Positions 26,270 to 35,767 of a DNA stretch of 64,000 bases are shown here, one piece after another (the first letter of the stretch is position 1; each line of letters opens with the position of its first letter). The stretch is from Dehalococcoidia bacterium (lineage in GTDB: Bacteria; Chloroflexota; Dehalococcoidia; Bin125), in NCBI GenBank assembly GCA_022826965.1, contig JAJDTU010000001.1, positions 372,001 to 436,000 of the forward strand. The letters run 5' to 3'. Position numbers and translations under genes: made by a program. Below the pieces are notes generated by a model. It saw only the letters and a program-made list of their open reading frames with translations, was not told the DNA's origin and did not search any database.

Positions 26270-27505
26270 GTGATTGCTGACCTCTGGGAATCGCACGGCC
26301 GGTCGGCCAGCAGGCGTCTCGCCCGGCTGGCGAGGCGGGAACTGACGCCGGCACAGACCATCATCTGGACTGCGCTGGTCGTCGTGATCGTGCTGTTCCC
26401 CACGATTGTCAGCAGTTCGCGGTTTCTCGATGTCGCGGTCACCTACGGCATCTTCGCCATCTGCCTTTATGGGCTGGGCTTCCTCTACGGGCAGACCAAC
26501 TATCTCTCCATTGCGCACTCAGCGCTGTTGGGCGTCGGCGCCTACACGGCGGCGATTCTATTCATCCAGGCAGGCCTGGGATTTTGGGCAGTGCTGCCGC
26601 TGGCGGCTTTGTTGGCGATGGTGGCGGCGTTGCTGCTGGGCTACCCCGCCCTCAGGGTGAGCGGATACCACTTCGTGATCGTCACCTTTGCGGCCTGCGA
26701 GTTGTTCGTGCTCGCGACCAGGAATCTCGGTGGGGCAGAGGCGCGCAAGGGACTGACCGGCGGGGCGCAGGGGCTCGACATCACCGAGCCGGTCGGCCAG
26801 GTGTTCGGCCAGAGCTTCGACATCAACCTCGAACTCGAACCCTTCTACTACCTCGTGATCGCGTTTCTGTTCGTCACGCTGATCGTGACACAGATCCTGG
26901 TGGCGTCTCCGCTGGGCCGGACATTCCGGGCGATCCGCGAGAACGAGCCGCTGGCTCGTTCGGTCGGCATTCGCGCGAACTGGTACAAGATCCTCGCCTT
27001 CGGGATCAGCGGCCTGTTCGCCGGAGTTGCCGGAGCGTTGTTCGCCTACAAGCTGCGACATATCGCGCCTGACCTGTTCAACTCCTTCGAGGGTGTCGAG
27101 CTTGCCCTGATGGTGCTGCTGGGCGGTTCTCGGCGACTGATGGGTCCTCTGGTCGGAGCGATCATCGTTGGCTTCTTGCCCGAGATTCTGGATGTGATCG
27201 GCATCGGCCTGACTCCCTTCCAGCGTCAGATCGTGTTCGGCGCATTGTTGATCGCGGTGATCATCCTGTTGCCTCACGGCCTGGTGCAGGGCGTCGCCGA
27301 TCTGTACGGGGTCGGCAAGCGCTCGCTTGGCTCTTATCTGCGCCCGCCGCCGGGACCCGAGGACGGAGGTGGGGCTTCCGCCGAACCGGAAGAGCCGCCA
27401 GACGGCGAGTCGGACCAGCCTGCCGATGAACCGGCAGAGGCGGTCGGGACGGGCGAAGAAACCGCCGAAGCTGATCAGGAAGCCGAGCAAGTCGGCAGTT
27501 CTTGA
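26270..27505 (+). CDS. livM: Branched-chain amino acid-type ABC permease LivM (set 1), acidic C-terminal tail
   Basis: 411 residues with about ten membrane segments and the LivM pattern (YGLGFLYGQTNYLSIAHSAL; RAIRENEPLARSVGI in a cytoplasmic loop that contacts the ATPase; MVLLGGSRRLMGPLVGA). GTG start with GAGGAAGG upstream. After the last membrane segment it has an extra ~55-residue Pro/Glu/Ala-rich acidic tail (from about residue 357), which LivM proteins do not usually have. Convergent with the second livM, 16 bases apart. Confidence 0.92.
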   Translation: MIADLWESHGRSASRRLARLARRELTPAQTIIWTALVVVIVLFPTIVSSSRFLDVAVTYGIFAICLYGLGFLYGQTNYLSIAHSALLGVGAYTAAILFIQAGLGFWAVLPLAALLAMVAALLLGYPALRVSGYHFVIVTFAACELFVLATRNLGGAEARKGLTGGAQGLDITEPVGQVFGQSFDINLELEPFYYLVIAFLFVTLIVTQILVASPLGRTFRAIRENEPLARSVGIRANWYKILAFGISGLFAGVAGALFAYKLRHIAPDLFNSFEGVELALMVLLGGSRRLMGPLVGAIIVGFLPEILDVIGIGLTPFQRQIVFGALLIAVIILLPHGLVQGVADLYGVGKRSLGSYLRPPPGPEDGGGASAEPEEPPDGESDQPADEPAEAVGTGEETAEADQEAEQVGSS

Positions 27506-27521
27506 CGACCCACGACTCAAG

Positions 27522-28592
27522 TCATGTGCGTTCGGATCTGGGCGCCTGCGGTGGCTCGCGAACAGACGCGAACAGACGGATCAGCAGGTCTCGGGCCTCC
27601 ACGTAGAGTGCCTTCAGTCCGCTGACGAGGCCGCGCGGCAGGAGCAGGATTAGCAGGATGAGCGCCAGACCGTAGGCGATCTGGACGAAGTTGGGATTCT
27701 CGGCGAAGGGCAGCTCGGGCACGAAGAGCACCACGCCCGCGCCCAGCAGGGGACCGAGTAGCGGCACCGCGCCGCCGAGCAGCACCATGAGCGCGAGTTC
27801 GATACCGTCCTGGGCTCCGAAGAGGCTCGGCTCGATGTGTTTGAGCAGGAACGCGTAGTGCACACCAGCTGCGCCGGTGAAGGCGCCGCTCATGGTGAAG
27901 GCGAGGATCTTGGTGCGTGCGATGCGGATGCCGATCGATTCGGACAGGTCCTCGTTCTCGCGCACGGCGCGCATGGTCGCGCCGAAGCCTGAGCGGCGAA
28001 TCAGGTAGACGGCGAGGATCGCGAGCGCCAGGTAGGCCACGGTGACGTAGTAGATCGAACTTGCCGACTGCAGGCCGATACCGAAGAAGTCGGGCATTCC
28101 GCCCTGGACGATCAGGCCCAGACGACGTCCGCTTTCGAAGCCGCCGCCATTCTCGAGCACGATCCGCACCAGCTCGCCGAATCCGAAGGTGGCAATCAGG
28201 AAGAAGTGCCCGCGAATCCGCAGGGCCGGATAGGCGAGCAGCGCCGCCGCAATCGAGGCAAAGACGATCCCCAGCGGGAGGACCGCCCAGTACGACCAGC
28301 CGAACTCGCGGAAGAAGATCGCCCCGGTGTACGCGCCGATCGCCCAGAGGCCCGCATGCGCGAGAGAGAGAATGCCGGCCTGCCCGAAGATCACGGCCAG
28401 TCCATAGACGGCGATGGCCGTTGTGCCGGCGACCGTTGCCAGGAAAAGATGGCGTGAGGTGGAGAACTCGGGAATCAGCAGAATGAACAGGCCGACTCCG
28501 ATGATGACGACCGCCCGCTCGACCGTGGTCCACCGCCGGGGGCCGCTCAGCGCGTCAGCGATGTGGTTCCTGGCGACGGTCTTCATTTGCAT
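27522..28592 (-). CDS. livM: Branched-chain amino acid-type ABC permease LivM (set 2)
   Basis: About 356 residues; LivM-type membrane protein with YGLAVIFGQAGILSLAHAGLW near the N-terminus, RAVRENEDLSESIGI in the ATPase-contact loop and MVLLGGAVPLLGPLLGAG. The start is uncertain: TTG 28604, ATG 28592 and ATG 28586 are all possible and none has a clear ribosome site. Third in the minus-strand order livK-livH-livM. No ATPases are next to it, so it probably uses LivG/LivF from 21.6-23.1 kb. Confidence 0.9.
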   Translation of the reverse strand: MQMKTVARNHIADALSGPRRWTTVERAVVIIGVGLFILLIPEFSTSRHLFLATVAGTTAIAVYGLAVIFGQAGILSLAHAGLWAIGAYTGAIFFREFGWSYWAVLPLGIVFASIAAALLAYPALRIRGHFFLIATFGFGELVRIVLENGGGFESGRRLGLIVQGGMPDFFGIGLQSASSIYYVTVAYLALAILAVYLIRRSGFGATMRAVRENEDLSESIGIRIARTKILAFTMSGAFTGAAGVHYAFLLKHIEPSLFGAQDGIELALMVLLGGAVPLLGPLLGAGVVLFVPELPFAENPNFVQIAYGLALILLILLLPRGLVSGLKALYVEARDLLIRLFASVREPPQAPRSERT

Positions 28593-28617
28593 TCGATTGT
28601 GCAATCGTGCGGCGCCG

Positions 28618-29496
28618 CTAGCGCGCCGGAGGTCCCTGTAAGCCGGTTAGCAGGCCTCGCGGCCGGACCAACAGGATGATGATCATGACGATGAAGGCGT
28701 AGGACTCTGACCATTCGGGCTGGAAGTACTGGGTACCCATCGCCTCGGCGAGTCCGAGACCGAACGCCGCGAGGATCGCCCCAAGCGGATTGCCGAGACC
28801 GCCGGCCAGCGCGACCGCGAACGCCTTGATCACGAACCGTCCGCCGATGAACGGGTCGATCGGGAAGAGGCCAATCATCAGCGCGCCGCCGAGTCCGGCC
28901 AGCAGTGAGCCGACCAGGAAGACGACCATGATGTAACGGCGCACGGGGATGCCCATCAGCGCCGCGGTGTCGCGGTCGATGGCACTGGCACGCAGCGCTC
29001 GGCCGTGACCGCTGCGGTAAATCGCCCAGAGCATGAGAGCGACGACCGCCAGCGTCGCACCGACCACGAGCACCCTGGTAGCCGGAATCCTTGCTCCACC
29101 GAGGTCGAAGACCGTCGTGATCGGCGCCGGCAAGTCGACGATGCTGGCACCGACTGGAGACAGCTCGACCAACAGGTGTTGTAAGACGATGATCAGGCCG
29201 AGCGAGACGATAAACCCGTTGATCGGTGAGTCGAAGGTGAAGCGGAAAACTCCACGTTCCAACGCCACGCCGATCAGTCCGACGGCGACGATGGCGAAGA
29301 GCAGGCCCAGCCAGAAGCTGCTGCTGAGCTGGATCGTGACAAACCAGGCGAGGAAGCCGCCAATGACCAAGAGCTCGCCGTGGGCGAACATGACCAGTCC
29401 GGTGAGGCCGAAGATGAGAGTGACCCCGAGCGCCATCAAGGCGATCACGGCGCCAATCGACAGGCCATTGATCACCTGCTGCAGGAAGATCTCCAT
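28618..29496 (-). CDS. livH: Branched-chain amino acid-type ABC permease LivH (set 2)
   Basis: 292 residues, eight or so membrane segments, with the same hallmarks as set 1 (QQVINGLSIGAVIALMALG; FGLTGLVMFAHGELLVIGGF; GNPLGAILAAFGLGLAEAM). Follows livK of set 2 after a 126-base gap that holds a strong hairpin; livM follows closely. Likely co-transcribed. Confidence 0.94.
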   Translation of the reverse strand: MEIFLQQVINGLSIGAVIALMALGVTLIFGLTGLVMFAHGELLVIGGFLAWFVTIQLSSSFWLGLLFAIVAVGLIGVALERGVFRFTFDSPINGFIVSLGLIIVLQHLLVELSPVGASIVDLPAPITTVFDLGGARIPATRVLVVGATLAVVALMLWAIYRSGHGRALRASAIDRDTAALMGIPVRRYIMVVFLVGSLLAGLGGALMIGLFPIDPFIGGRFVIKAFAVALAGGLGNPLGAILAAFGLGLAEAMGTQYFQPEWSESYAFIVMIIILLVRPRGLLTGLQGPPAR

Positions 29497-29555
29497 GAGC
29501 GGCTTATCCTCCCCGAATTGACCTGACCGCGACCGCTGCGCAACCTCTGATCCTG

Positions 29556-29584
29556 CTCTCCCCCCGCTCCGGGCGGGGGGAGAG
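29556..29584. repeat. 11-bp perfect inverted repeat (hairpin) between livK2 and livH2
   Basis: CTCTCCCCCCG (29556-29566) pairs with CGGGGGGAGAG (29574-29584), loop of 7. It lies after the stop of livK2 on the minus-strand transcript and before livH2. It resembles the hairpin at 43828-43850 in its CTCTCCC/GGGAGAG arms, so both may belong to one family of intergenic repeats. It could act as a partial terminator or mRNA-end stabiliser. Confidence 0.6.
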
Positions 29585-29622
29585 GCAATTGTGACTGTTC
29601 CGGCTCAGGAGCCGCCTGAACC

Positions 29623-31086
29623 CTATTGCTCAGATCCCTCTTGATTGGCGAGCACGAACTCGTCGGTCACACCAAGCGCCTCGGGGCCGTACTCCTCAAG
29701 TGAGAAGTTGGTGCAGCTGATCTCGCCGAGCTGGACCCGGCAGGTGTCGTAGCCGTGCGCCACGCGGTGCCATTCCGGGTCCATCGTCAGGGTCGAACTG
29801 AGCACCCCGTCAATGGTGATGCCCTCCAGCGCTTCGGCGATCGCCGTGGTGTCGTCAACGGTGCCGGCCTTCTGCATCGCCGCCACCAGCATGTAGACGT
29901 AGTCGTACTGCCAGAGCGTGATGTCGGTCAGCGGGGCGGGCGAGCAACCGTCGGGGTTGCCGCACTCGAACTCGTTCACGGCCTGGTAGTGCTCGCGCGA
30001 CCGTTCACTGCTGTTGATCGCCCGGCAGAGGTTGATGCAAGCGAGCACGATCGGCGCTTCGTTGTCGATGCCGCCGGGGAAGTTCTCTTCCCACCAGCCG
30101 GGGTCAACGCCGAAGACCATGTAGCCCCGGGCGACCTCGAGCTCGAGCGCCTGCTCGGCGATCAGCACCGAGTCGGCAGCGATGTACCAGTTGTGCATCC
30201 AGTCGGGCTCCAAACCCTTGAGCCGGGTCAGGAACGGGGTGAAGTCGGTGGTGCCGGGCGGGTAGAAGACGACCGGGTAGGTCTTCTGGCCGAGCGCGGT
30301 CAGGACACCGTTGTAGAAGCGTCCGAGGAACTGTCCGGAGGGGTCGTCGGTGGCGATGATCACCGAGGTGTCGCCTTCCTCTGCGCCGAGCAGTTCGAGC
30401 ACGCCGGCGGCGGTGATCGTGCTTCGGGTCAGCTCCGAGGGCTCAATCTGGAACAGCCACTTGTGCGTGGTCTGTGACGTCTCAGGATTCAGCACCCCAT
30501 CCTCGGAGGTGAGGATGCTGAGCGACATCAGGTGCAGCACCTTCTCGGGCTGGGTCAGCTCGGAGGCGGCCAGGCCAATCCCGTGGGGGATCGGCCCGAA
30601 GATGATCTTGATCCCTTCATCGCGGATCAGCTCCTGCACCGCGGCGATCCCGACTGCGTCATCGGAACGGGTGTCACGGGCGACGACCTCAATCGTGTAG
30701 GTCGTGTCGCCGACGACGAAGCCGCCGGCCTCATTGATCTGTTCCACGGCCAGGAGCAGGCCGACTTCTTCGGACTTGCCGTAGAAGGCGAGTCCGCCGC
30801 CGGAGAGCGGCTGCACTGAACCGATCCGCACGACTCCCGTATTGGCTGTTTGTTGTTGCTGTTGCTGTGCTTCGGGCTGTGGTTGCGGTTGAGCCTGTTG
30901 CTCCTGGGCCTGGGGTTGCGCTTGCTGTTCTTGCTGCGGTTGGGCCTGGGCAGCGGCCGGTTGCTCGTCCTCGTCGTCGCCGCATGCGGCAAGAGCGAAA
31001 CCGAGCACCAGTACAGCCAGCGCGGCACCGACCAATCCCATCCAGCGCCAACGGGTCAGGCGACTGTCAGTGTCCAGGTGGGTCAT
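29623..31086 (-). CDS. livK: Branched-chain amino acid-type ABC substrate-binding lipoprotein (set 2)
   Basis: 487 residues. Lipobox ALAAC (Cys35), then a ~55-residue Gln/Pro/Ala linker, then a type 1 periplasmic-binding fold starting at VVRIGSVQPLSGGGLAFYG. The ligand is unknown. The ATG at 31086 is preceded by GGAGG lying inside a short foldable leader (31088-31118). An MBL-fold hydrolase gene lies 51 bases upstream, an LLM before that. Confidence 0.92.
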   Translation of the reverse strand: MTHLDTDSRLTRWRWMGLVGAALAVLVLGFALAACGDDEDEQPAAAQAQPQQEQQAQPQAQEQQAQPQPQPEAQQQQQQTANTGVVRIGSVQPLSGGGLAFYGKSEEVGLLLAVEQINEAGGFVVGDTTYTIEVVARDTRSDDAVGIAAVQELIRDEGIKIIFGPIPHGIGLAASELTQPEKVLHLMSLSILTSEDGVLNPETSQTTHKWLFQIEPSELTRSTITAAGVLELLGAEEGDTSVIIATDDPSGQFLGRFYNGVLTALGQKTYPVVFYPPGTTDFTPFLTRLKGLEPDWMHNWYIAADSVLIAEQALELEVARGYMVFGVDPGWWEENFPGGIDNEAPIVLACINLCRAINSSERSREHYQAVNEFECGNPDGCSPAPLTDITLWQYDYVYMLVAAMQKAGTVDDTTAIAEALEGITIDGVLSSTLTMDPEWHRVAHGYDTCRVQLGEISCTNFSLEEYGPEALGVTDEFVLANQEGSEQ

Positions 31087-31087
31087 C

Positions 31088-31118
31088 TCGGTGCCTCCAG
31101 GCTGCTGCGCTGCACCGA
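31088..31118 (-). promoter_or_regulatory. Leader hairpin over the livK2 ribosome-binding site
   Basis: On the transcript strand TCGGTGC pairs with GCACCGA (7 bp), with the last base of the stem one base before the ATG. The ribosome-binding GGAGG straddles the loop and the 3' arm. Folding could limit ribosome access to livK2. The stem is short, so significance is modest. Confidence 0.3.
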
Positions 31119-31137
31119 TGGTGTTGGTCAGCGCACG

Positions 31138-31974
31138 TTACTCATACGTGTGGCCGGGCATGAATTCGACCGGTTTGATTGCCAACTCTCCTTGCGAAAA
31201 CTGCATGCCTGATTCGTCGTGGCCGGGGAAGATGAACGCGTCGAGTTCCGACGCGATTTGCTCGACTTTCCCGCAGGAGTTGAGGAAGTCCTCGTTGCTC
31301 GTGTTGACGAAGTTGGGGATCGGCGGCGGACCGAATGCGTCGTGAGTGCTAACCGCGTCGCCGGCGAGCAGCGCCCAGCCGGTGGTCTCGAGCCGCACCA
31401 GAACGCCCATCGAGCCAGGCGTGTGACCGGGCAGGCTGATCGTCCAGAGGTCTTCGAAAATCTCCTGGTCGCCGTACATCAGCGTGGGGTTGCGCCTGGA
31501 GATGAAGTTCCAGTCCTTGCGCACGAAGAAGTTGTCGGCCGACCAGATGTTGGTCGCGTAACGGTGCTCATCCTCATGCAGGACAATCTGAGCGCCGGCA
31601 TCCTCGAATGCTCGGAGGCCGCCGGCGTGGTCCGCGTGGCAATGGCTGAGGATCACGTAGTCGAAGTCGTCCGGGCCGAGGCCGATTCGCTTGAGCGAAT
31701 TCTCCAGCAGGACGTCCTCGTTGAGTTCGCTGAGGTCGATCGTGGCCTGCCAGTCGGGCAGCCATTCGTCCAGGAAGTTGGTCGAGATGCCGGTGTCGTA
31801 GAGGATGCGGCCGGCTGGGTGGTTGATGATGTAGGCCAGCGAGGGGCAGCGGTACCAGGTGCGCGGCATGCTGGTGCGGCCGGGCAAGAGCATGTCGTTC
31901 GGGTTGGGATACCCGAGCACGCCATAGTCCATGCCCATGTAGCCCAGCTTGAGGCCTTGAAGTGTCGTTCCCAT
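31138..31974 (-). CDS. Metallo-beta-lactamase-fold hydrolase (AHL-lactonase-like)
   Basis: 278 residues. The zinc motif HCHADHAGG gives H111, H113, D115, H116; H184 (PGHTPGS), D206 (LAGDAV) and a late His in FPGHDESG complete a two-zinc site. The overall layout (YDTGIS near residue 60, long insertion after it) resembles N-acyl-homoserine-lactone lactonases and other lactonases, but substrate cannot be assigned. No signal peptide. It follows the LLM gene (32066-33448) on the same strand and precedes livK2. Confidence 0.9.
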   Translation of the reverse strand: MGTTLQGLKLGYMGMDYGVLGYPNPNDMLLPGRTSMPRTWYRCPSLAYIINHPAGRILYDTGISTNFLDEWLPDWQATIDLSELNEDVLLENSLKRIGLGPDDFDYVILSHCHADHAGGLRAFEDAGAQIVLHEDEHRYATNIWSADNFFVRKDWNFISRRNPTLMYGDQEIFEDLWTISLPGHTPGSMGVLVRLETTGWALLAGDAVSTHDAFGPPPIPNFVNTSNEDFLNSCGKVEQIASELDAFIFPGHDESGMQFSQGELAIKPVEFMPGHTYE

Positions 31975-32008
31975 GATGCCGTTGCCCCCTTCTAGTCAGG
32001 GCCACCGT

Positions 32009-32035
32009 GCGGCGCGGGCAGCAAGCCCGCGCCGC
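32009..32035. repeat. 11-bp perfect inverted repeat between LLM and MBL genes
   Basis: GCGGCGCGGGC (32009-32019) pairs with GCCCGCGCCGC (32025-32035), 5-base loop. It is flanked further out by CTAGTC (31992-31997) and GACTAG (32064-32069), the latter overlapping the LLM stop. There is no T-run. A terminator-like or mRNA-processing element between two same-strand genes. Confidence 0.55.
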
Positions 32036-32065
32036 GGACCAGGACGTCGCGGACCGCCGGGACGA

Positions 32066-33448
32066 CTAGGCCCCGTTGGTCGGGCTGAGGCCCGGCGAGA
32101 CGTCGGGGTTGACCACGAGACCGCCGCAGGCATCTGCCAGCGCCGGCATGCACTGGTCGGCGAACATGTGCATCTGCTCCTCGGTCTCTTCGCCGCGATA
32201 GCCGCCCATTTCGAACCAGCACGTGAACATGAAGTCCTCGTAGCCCACTGTTTCCTTGACCTCCATAATCTGCTCGACGATCTGGTCGGCGGTACCGACG
32301 AAGGCCAGTCCCTTGTCGATGCAGAGGTCGGCGGTGACGGGGCGGTCGGGCGGGGGCGGGGGCTCGTCAATGTCGGTGATCACGCCGCCGAAGCCGAAGG
32401 CGCCGAGGTAGGGCCAAGCGGCTTCCATACCCAGCTTGTAGCGTTCAAGGTCGTTCTTCTCGTCGCCCGGCTTGAGGATGTGCACGTAGCGCGCCGGCGA
32501 GAAGCCACGCTTGACGTCCGCGTCGTAGCCGAACTTCCACGGACCTTCACGGTCCAGCCGGTCCGGCCACTTGTTCCGCTCCAGCGTCTCGTAGTAGCGC
32601 TCGACGTTGGCCTTGAGGCGCGAGTTGGGCTCGGGGATCGTGTAACAGTTGACGCCGTTGGCGGCGGCCCACTCGATCGAGCGGGGGCTGGTGACCGGCA
32701 TCCACATCGGCGGAACGGGCTTCTGGATCGGGTGCGGATAGACGCTGATCTCCTTGAGCGTCGTGCCGGTCGCATAGACCGGCGGACCCGATGCGTACAT
32801 GTCCGGGGTGCCGATGTCCAGCACGCTGTCCAGGTCGCGGTCCACGTGCTCCTGGCTGAAGTAGGCGATCGTCGACGGGTTGCCCCACTTGGTGTAGCTG
32901 GGCGGCAGGTTGAAGAACTCCCCGGTGTGGCTGAACGAGTGTTCTCGCCAGGCTTTGTTGATGATCTGGAAGCACTCTTCGAAGAAGGAGCGGTTGCGCT
33001 CCTGGTCCTGGATCGTCGCGCCCTGTGCGCCGCCCAGCACCTCGGTCTCACGCGACTGATAGCCGCGTCCGACGCCGAACTCAAGCCGCCCGCCGCTGAT
33101 CACGTCGAGCATCGCGCCCTGTTCCGCGAGTCGGATGGGGTGATGCCAGGGCAGGATGTTGGCCATCTGGCCCAGGCGAATCCGGCTCGTCTGGGCAGCG
33201 ATCGCGGTCTCGGCGAGGATTGGATTGGGGCTGAACTCCACGCCCTCGGGCTGCATGTGGTGTTCGGTCATGAACCAGTAGTTGAATCCGAGTTCTTCGG
33301 CCAGGACGCCCTGCCTGACCTGATTGACCAAGACTCGCTGGAAACTCTCGCTGGTCTCGTCGAGCGTTCCCGCATTGACTCGGGTACCGTCGACCACGTT
33401 GCTACCGAGGTCGACTGCGCCATTGTGGAAGATTCCGAGCTCAAGCAT
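32066..33448 (-). CDS. LLM-class flavin-dependent monooxygenase
   Basis: About 460 residues of luciferase-like type (MLELGIFHNGAVDLG; FNYWFMTEHHMQPEGVEF; RLGQMANILPWHHPIRLAEQ; GRLEFGVGRGYQSRE). The frame opens to 33592, but GAAAGGAACACC precedes ATG 33448, the likely start. It is the first gene of a minus-strand row LLM - MBL hydrolase - livK - livH - livM, which suggests it acts on something imported by that transporter (inference). Confidence 0.9.
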   Translation of the reverse strand: MLELGIFHNGAVDLGSNVVDGTRVNAGTLDETSESFQRVLVNQVRQGVLAEELGFNYWFMTEHHMQPEGVEFSPNPILAETAIAAQTSRIRLGQMANILPWHHPIRLAEQGAMLDVISGGRLEFGVGRGYQSRETEVLGGAQGATIQDQERNRSFFEECFQIINKAWREHSFSHTGEFFNLPPSYTKWGNPSTIAYFSQEHVDRDLDSVLDIGTPDMYASGPPVYATGTTLKEISVYPHPIQKPVPPMWMPVTSPRSIEWAAANGVNCYTIPEPNSRLKANVERYYETLERNKWPDRLDREGPWKFGYDADVKRGFSPARYVHILKPGDEKNDLERYKLGMEAAWPYLGAFGFGGVITDIDEPPPPPDRPVTADLCIDKGLAFVGTADQIVEQIMEVKETVGYEDFMFTCWFEMGGYRGEETEEQMHMFADQCMPALADACGGLVVNPDVSPGLSPTNGA

Positions 33449-33820
33449 GGTGTTCCTTTCCTTCGCCGCCAGCGGCGACCCTGTTGACCGTCGCGAGATC
33501 GGACGGTTGCGTGTGGCTGAGAGGCCATCCTTTCGTCCCGACCGCGCAGGCGATCCGGGGCGTAGAGCCGGTGAGCCGTACGCGAGCAGCACGCAGGGCC
33601 CACCGGCGTAGCGGCATTCTGCGAATCGCCGACTGGGCTGTCAGTAAGCACCATGACAGTGAAGCGGCTTGCGCCAGGTCGGGTCCGCGATGTGGAGCCA
33701 TGGCATCCGTTTGAGCGCGGGCAATCGAGCGCCGACAGCCTGATACGACCATCCGTTCTTGCCCGCATTCGGCTATGTTGCGCGAATGTCGGTGACTCGC
33801 AGAGCCAGAAGGAGAGCGAC
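33449..33820. promoter_or_regulatory. Divergent intergenic region with a CTGTCA/TGACAG inverted repeat
   Basis: 372 bases between the LLM (minus) and the first peptide-type binding protein (plus). No gene is seen. An inverted repeat CTGTCA (33638-33643) and TGACAG (33654-33659), 10 bases apart, is a possible operator for a dimeric regulator. No promoter hexamers could be picked with confidence. Confidence 0.35.
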
Positions 33821-35722
33821 ATGACACGACATTGGACCCAACTTCGCAGAGCCCGATTGTCCAGGCGATCACTGCTGCGAGCATCGGCGCGAGCCGGCGT
33901 CGGCGCCGCAGGACTGGCGCTGGTCGGTTGCGGTGACGATGACGACGACGATCAGGCTCAGAGCGTTGCACAGGCTCAGCAGCAGGACGAGCAACAGCAG
34001 CAGGCCATGCAGCAGCAAGAGCAGCAGCAGGCGATGCAGCAGCAGGCCATGCAGCAGCAGGCCATGCAGCAGCAGGACGACCAGGCTGAACAGCAAGCTG
34101 AGCAGGCCCAGCAGCAGGAACAGAGCGCAGCCGAGGCGCAGGCTCAGCAGGAAGAACAGCAGGCTGCCGCGGACGACAACATCGATTACAACGCGACGGC
34201 GATCGGCGCGTACGGCTCCTTCCCGCAAATCCTCGACCAGGGCAGTGCGCTTGCCCGTGGCGGCCAATCGGCCTCCAACAGCTATCACTACGCCTCGGTG
34301 TTCCCCCTGGAGCCGCAGGGCACCGCGATTACGGGAGGTCTGGGCGAATGGGAGTTCGTGAGCAATGAGGCTCTGATCGTTCGAGTCACACCGGGCCGCG
34401 TCTTCCACAACGGCGACCCTGTCACGGCAGAGGACGTCAAGTTCACGATCGATCGGCTGAGCAACAAGGCCGAGTACAACCCCGAGTACAACTCAGCCTG
34501 GACCGGTGAGTTGGTGTGGACGGGGGACAACTCGCTGATCGACGAGAACACATTGCGGATTGAGCAGGCGGAGCCGAGCGTGGACGCAGCTAACAGCCTC
34601 GCCACCGGCGGTTTTCCCGTGTTCCCCAAGGCGGTGATTGAGGCGGACGGCGACGACGCGTATGGCCAGTTTCCAATCGCGACCGGGCCGTTCAAGTTTG
34701 TCGAATGGTCGCCCGACGAGTACATCAAGAGTGTCCGCAACGACGACTACTACAACGGCCGTGACTTCGTGGGCGCGCCGCGGATGCCGTACCTGGCCGG
34801 ATTCGAGGCGCGGCTGATTCCCGAAATCGGCGCGCGGGTCTCAGCGCTGGAAGCCGGGGAGATTGATCTCGCCAACTCGATCCCGCCGGATCTGGCCGTG
34901 CCGCTGGGCGACACCGGGGACTACAACGTCTACTACCATCCGGCTCAGCGTGGCTTGCACATCAAGCTGCCGATGACGATCGACGAAGATCCCTACAACC
35001 CCGGCCAACCCAACCCGTGGCGCGATAAGCGCGTGCGGATCGCCGCCAACCTGGCCGTTGATGTCGATGCGATCACGCAGAACATCATGACCGGCCGCGA
35101 GAACTACACCTACAGCCTCTCCGCCGGTCAGTTCGGCTTCGCCAAGGATCTGGTGGAGCAGCGATGGGGGTACGACCCGGGGCGAGCCAGAGAACTACTC
35201 GCCGAGGCGGGTTTCGCCGACGGTCTCGAGACGGACTTAATCTACCTCAGCGGTCTGTACACGAACGACCAACTGTTCATGGAGGCGATCGCCGAGATGC
35301 TGCGAGACGTCGGGTTCATCGTCAACCTGATTCCGGACGACATCTCCAAGTTCCTTGGCGAAGCGCGCAACAAGGAACTGACCGCGCCCTACCTGTTCCC
35401 CCAACCGGCGGGGTTCACTTCTCTGGGCTCATTCGCCATCGGTGTCGACAGCGCTGCGACATATGAGCACAAGGTGGAGGTCCTCAACGACGAGCGTGCG
35501 GAAATCGATCGACTGATCGCCGAAGCCAAGGCTGAATTCGACACGGAGAGACGACGCAAGTTGCTCGAAGATGCCGTGCGCATTCACTACACGGAAGCGT
35601 CCTGGCTGTTCCTCTTCGAGCTGGTTCAAACGCACGTCGGCGCCGCACGGCTGGAGTGGGATCCGTTCTTCCTACAGCCGGCCTCGGTCGAGCTGTGGAA
35701 TCTGAAGTCGGTGAAGACCTAA
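33821..35722 (+). CDS. Peptide/nickel-type ABC substrate-binding lipoprotein with Tat-like signal and Gln-rich linker (cluster 1)
   Basis: About 633 residues. The N-terminus has a twin-arginine motif (SRRSLLRA) followed by a hydrophobic stretch and a lipobox ALVGC, so export by Tat and lipid anchoring are likely. Residues ~45-125 are an Asp run and a long Gln/Ala/Met repeat. The rest is an SBP family 5 protein (GDPVTAEDVKFTIDRL; YPFATGPFKF-type segment FPIATGPFKFVEWSPD). The ligand may be a peptide or other organic molecule. The frame opens upstream to 33653, but AAGGAG precedes ATG 33821. Confidence 0.92.
   Translation: MTRHWTQLRRARLSRRSLLRASARAGVGAAGLALVGCGDDDDDDQAQSVAQAQQQDEQQQQAMQQQEQQQAMQQQAMQQQAMQQQDDQAEQQAEQAQQQEQSAAEAQAQQEEQQAAADDNIDYNATAIGAYGSFPQILDQGSALARGGQSASNSYHYASVFPLEPQGTAITGGLGEWEFVSNEALIVRVTPGRVFHNGDPVTAEDVKFTIDRLSNKAEYNPEYNSAWTGELVWTGDNSLIDENTLRIEQAEPSVDAANSLATGGFPVFPKAVIEADGDDAYGQFPIATGPFKFVEWSPDEYIKSVRNDDYYNGRDFVGAPRMPYLAGFEARLIPEIGARVSALEAGEIDLANSIPPDLAVPLGDTGDYNVYYHPAQRGLHIKLPMTIDEDPYNPGQPNPWRDKRVRIAANLAVDVDAITQNIMTGRENYTYSLSAGQFGFAKDLVEQRWGYDPGRARELLAEAGFADGLETDLIYLSGLYTNDQLFMEAIAEMLRDVGFIVNLIPDDISKFLGEARNKELTAPYLFPQPAGFTSLGSFAIGVDSAATYEHKVEVLNDERAEIDRLIAEAKAEFDTERRRKLLEDAVRIHYTEASWLFLFELVQTHVGAARLEWDPFFLQPASVELWNLKSVKT
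33960..34170 (+). repeat. Gln-codon repeat tract in binding protein (cluster 1)
   Basis: A run of CAG/CAA codons interrupted by GCC ATG. Near 34030-34080 it contains successive 15-base units of the form cag gcc atg cag cag, i.e. a small tandem repeat. It encodes the flexible linker between lipid anchor and binding domain. Replication slippage could change its length. Confidence 0.8.
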
Positions 35723-35767
35723 GGTCCTGCCGACTGGCAACCGCTCGGGGCAGTTGGAGATCACGGG

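Noticed and set aside
33960-34170. Short regular repeats that look like a CRISPR array
   Set aside because: The units are in-frame Gln/Ala/Met codons of 15 bases with no unique spacers, inside a coding gene.
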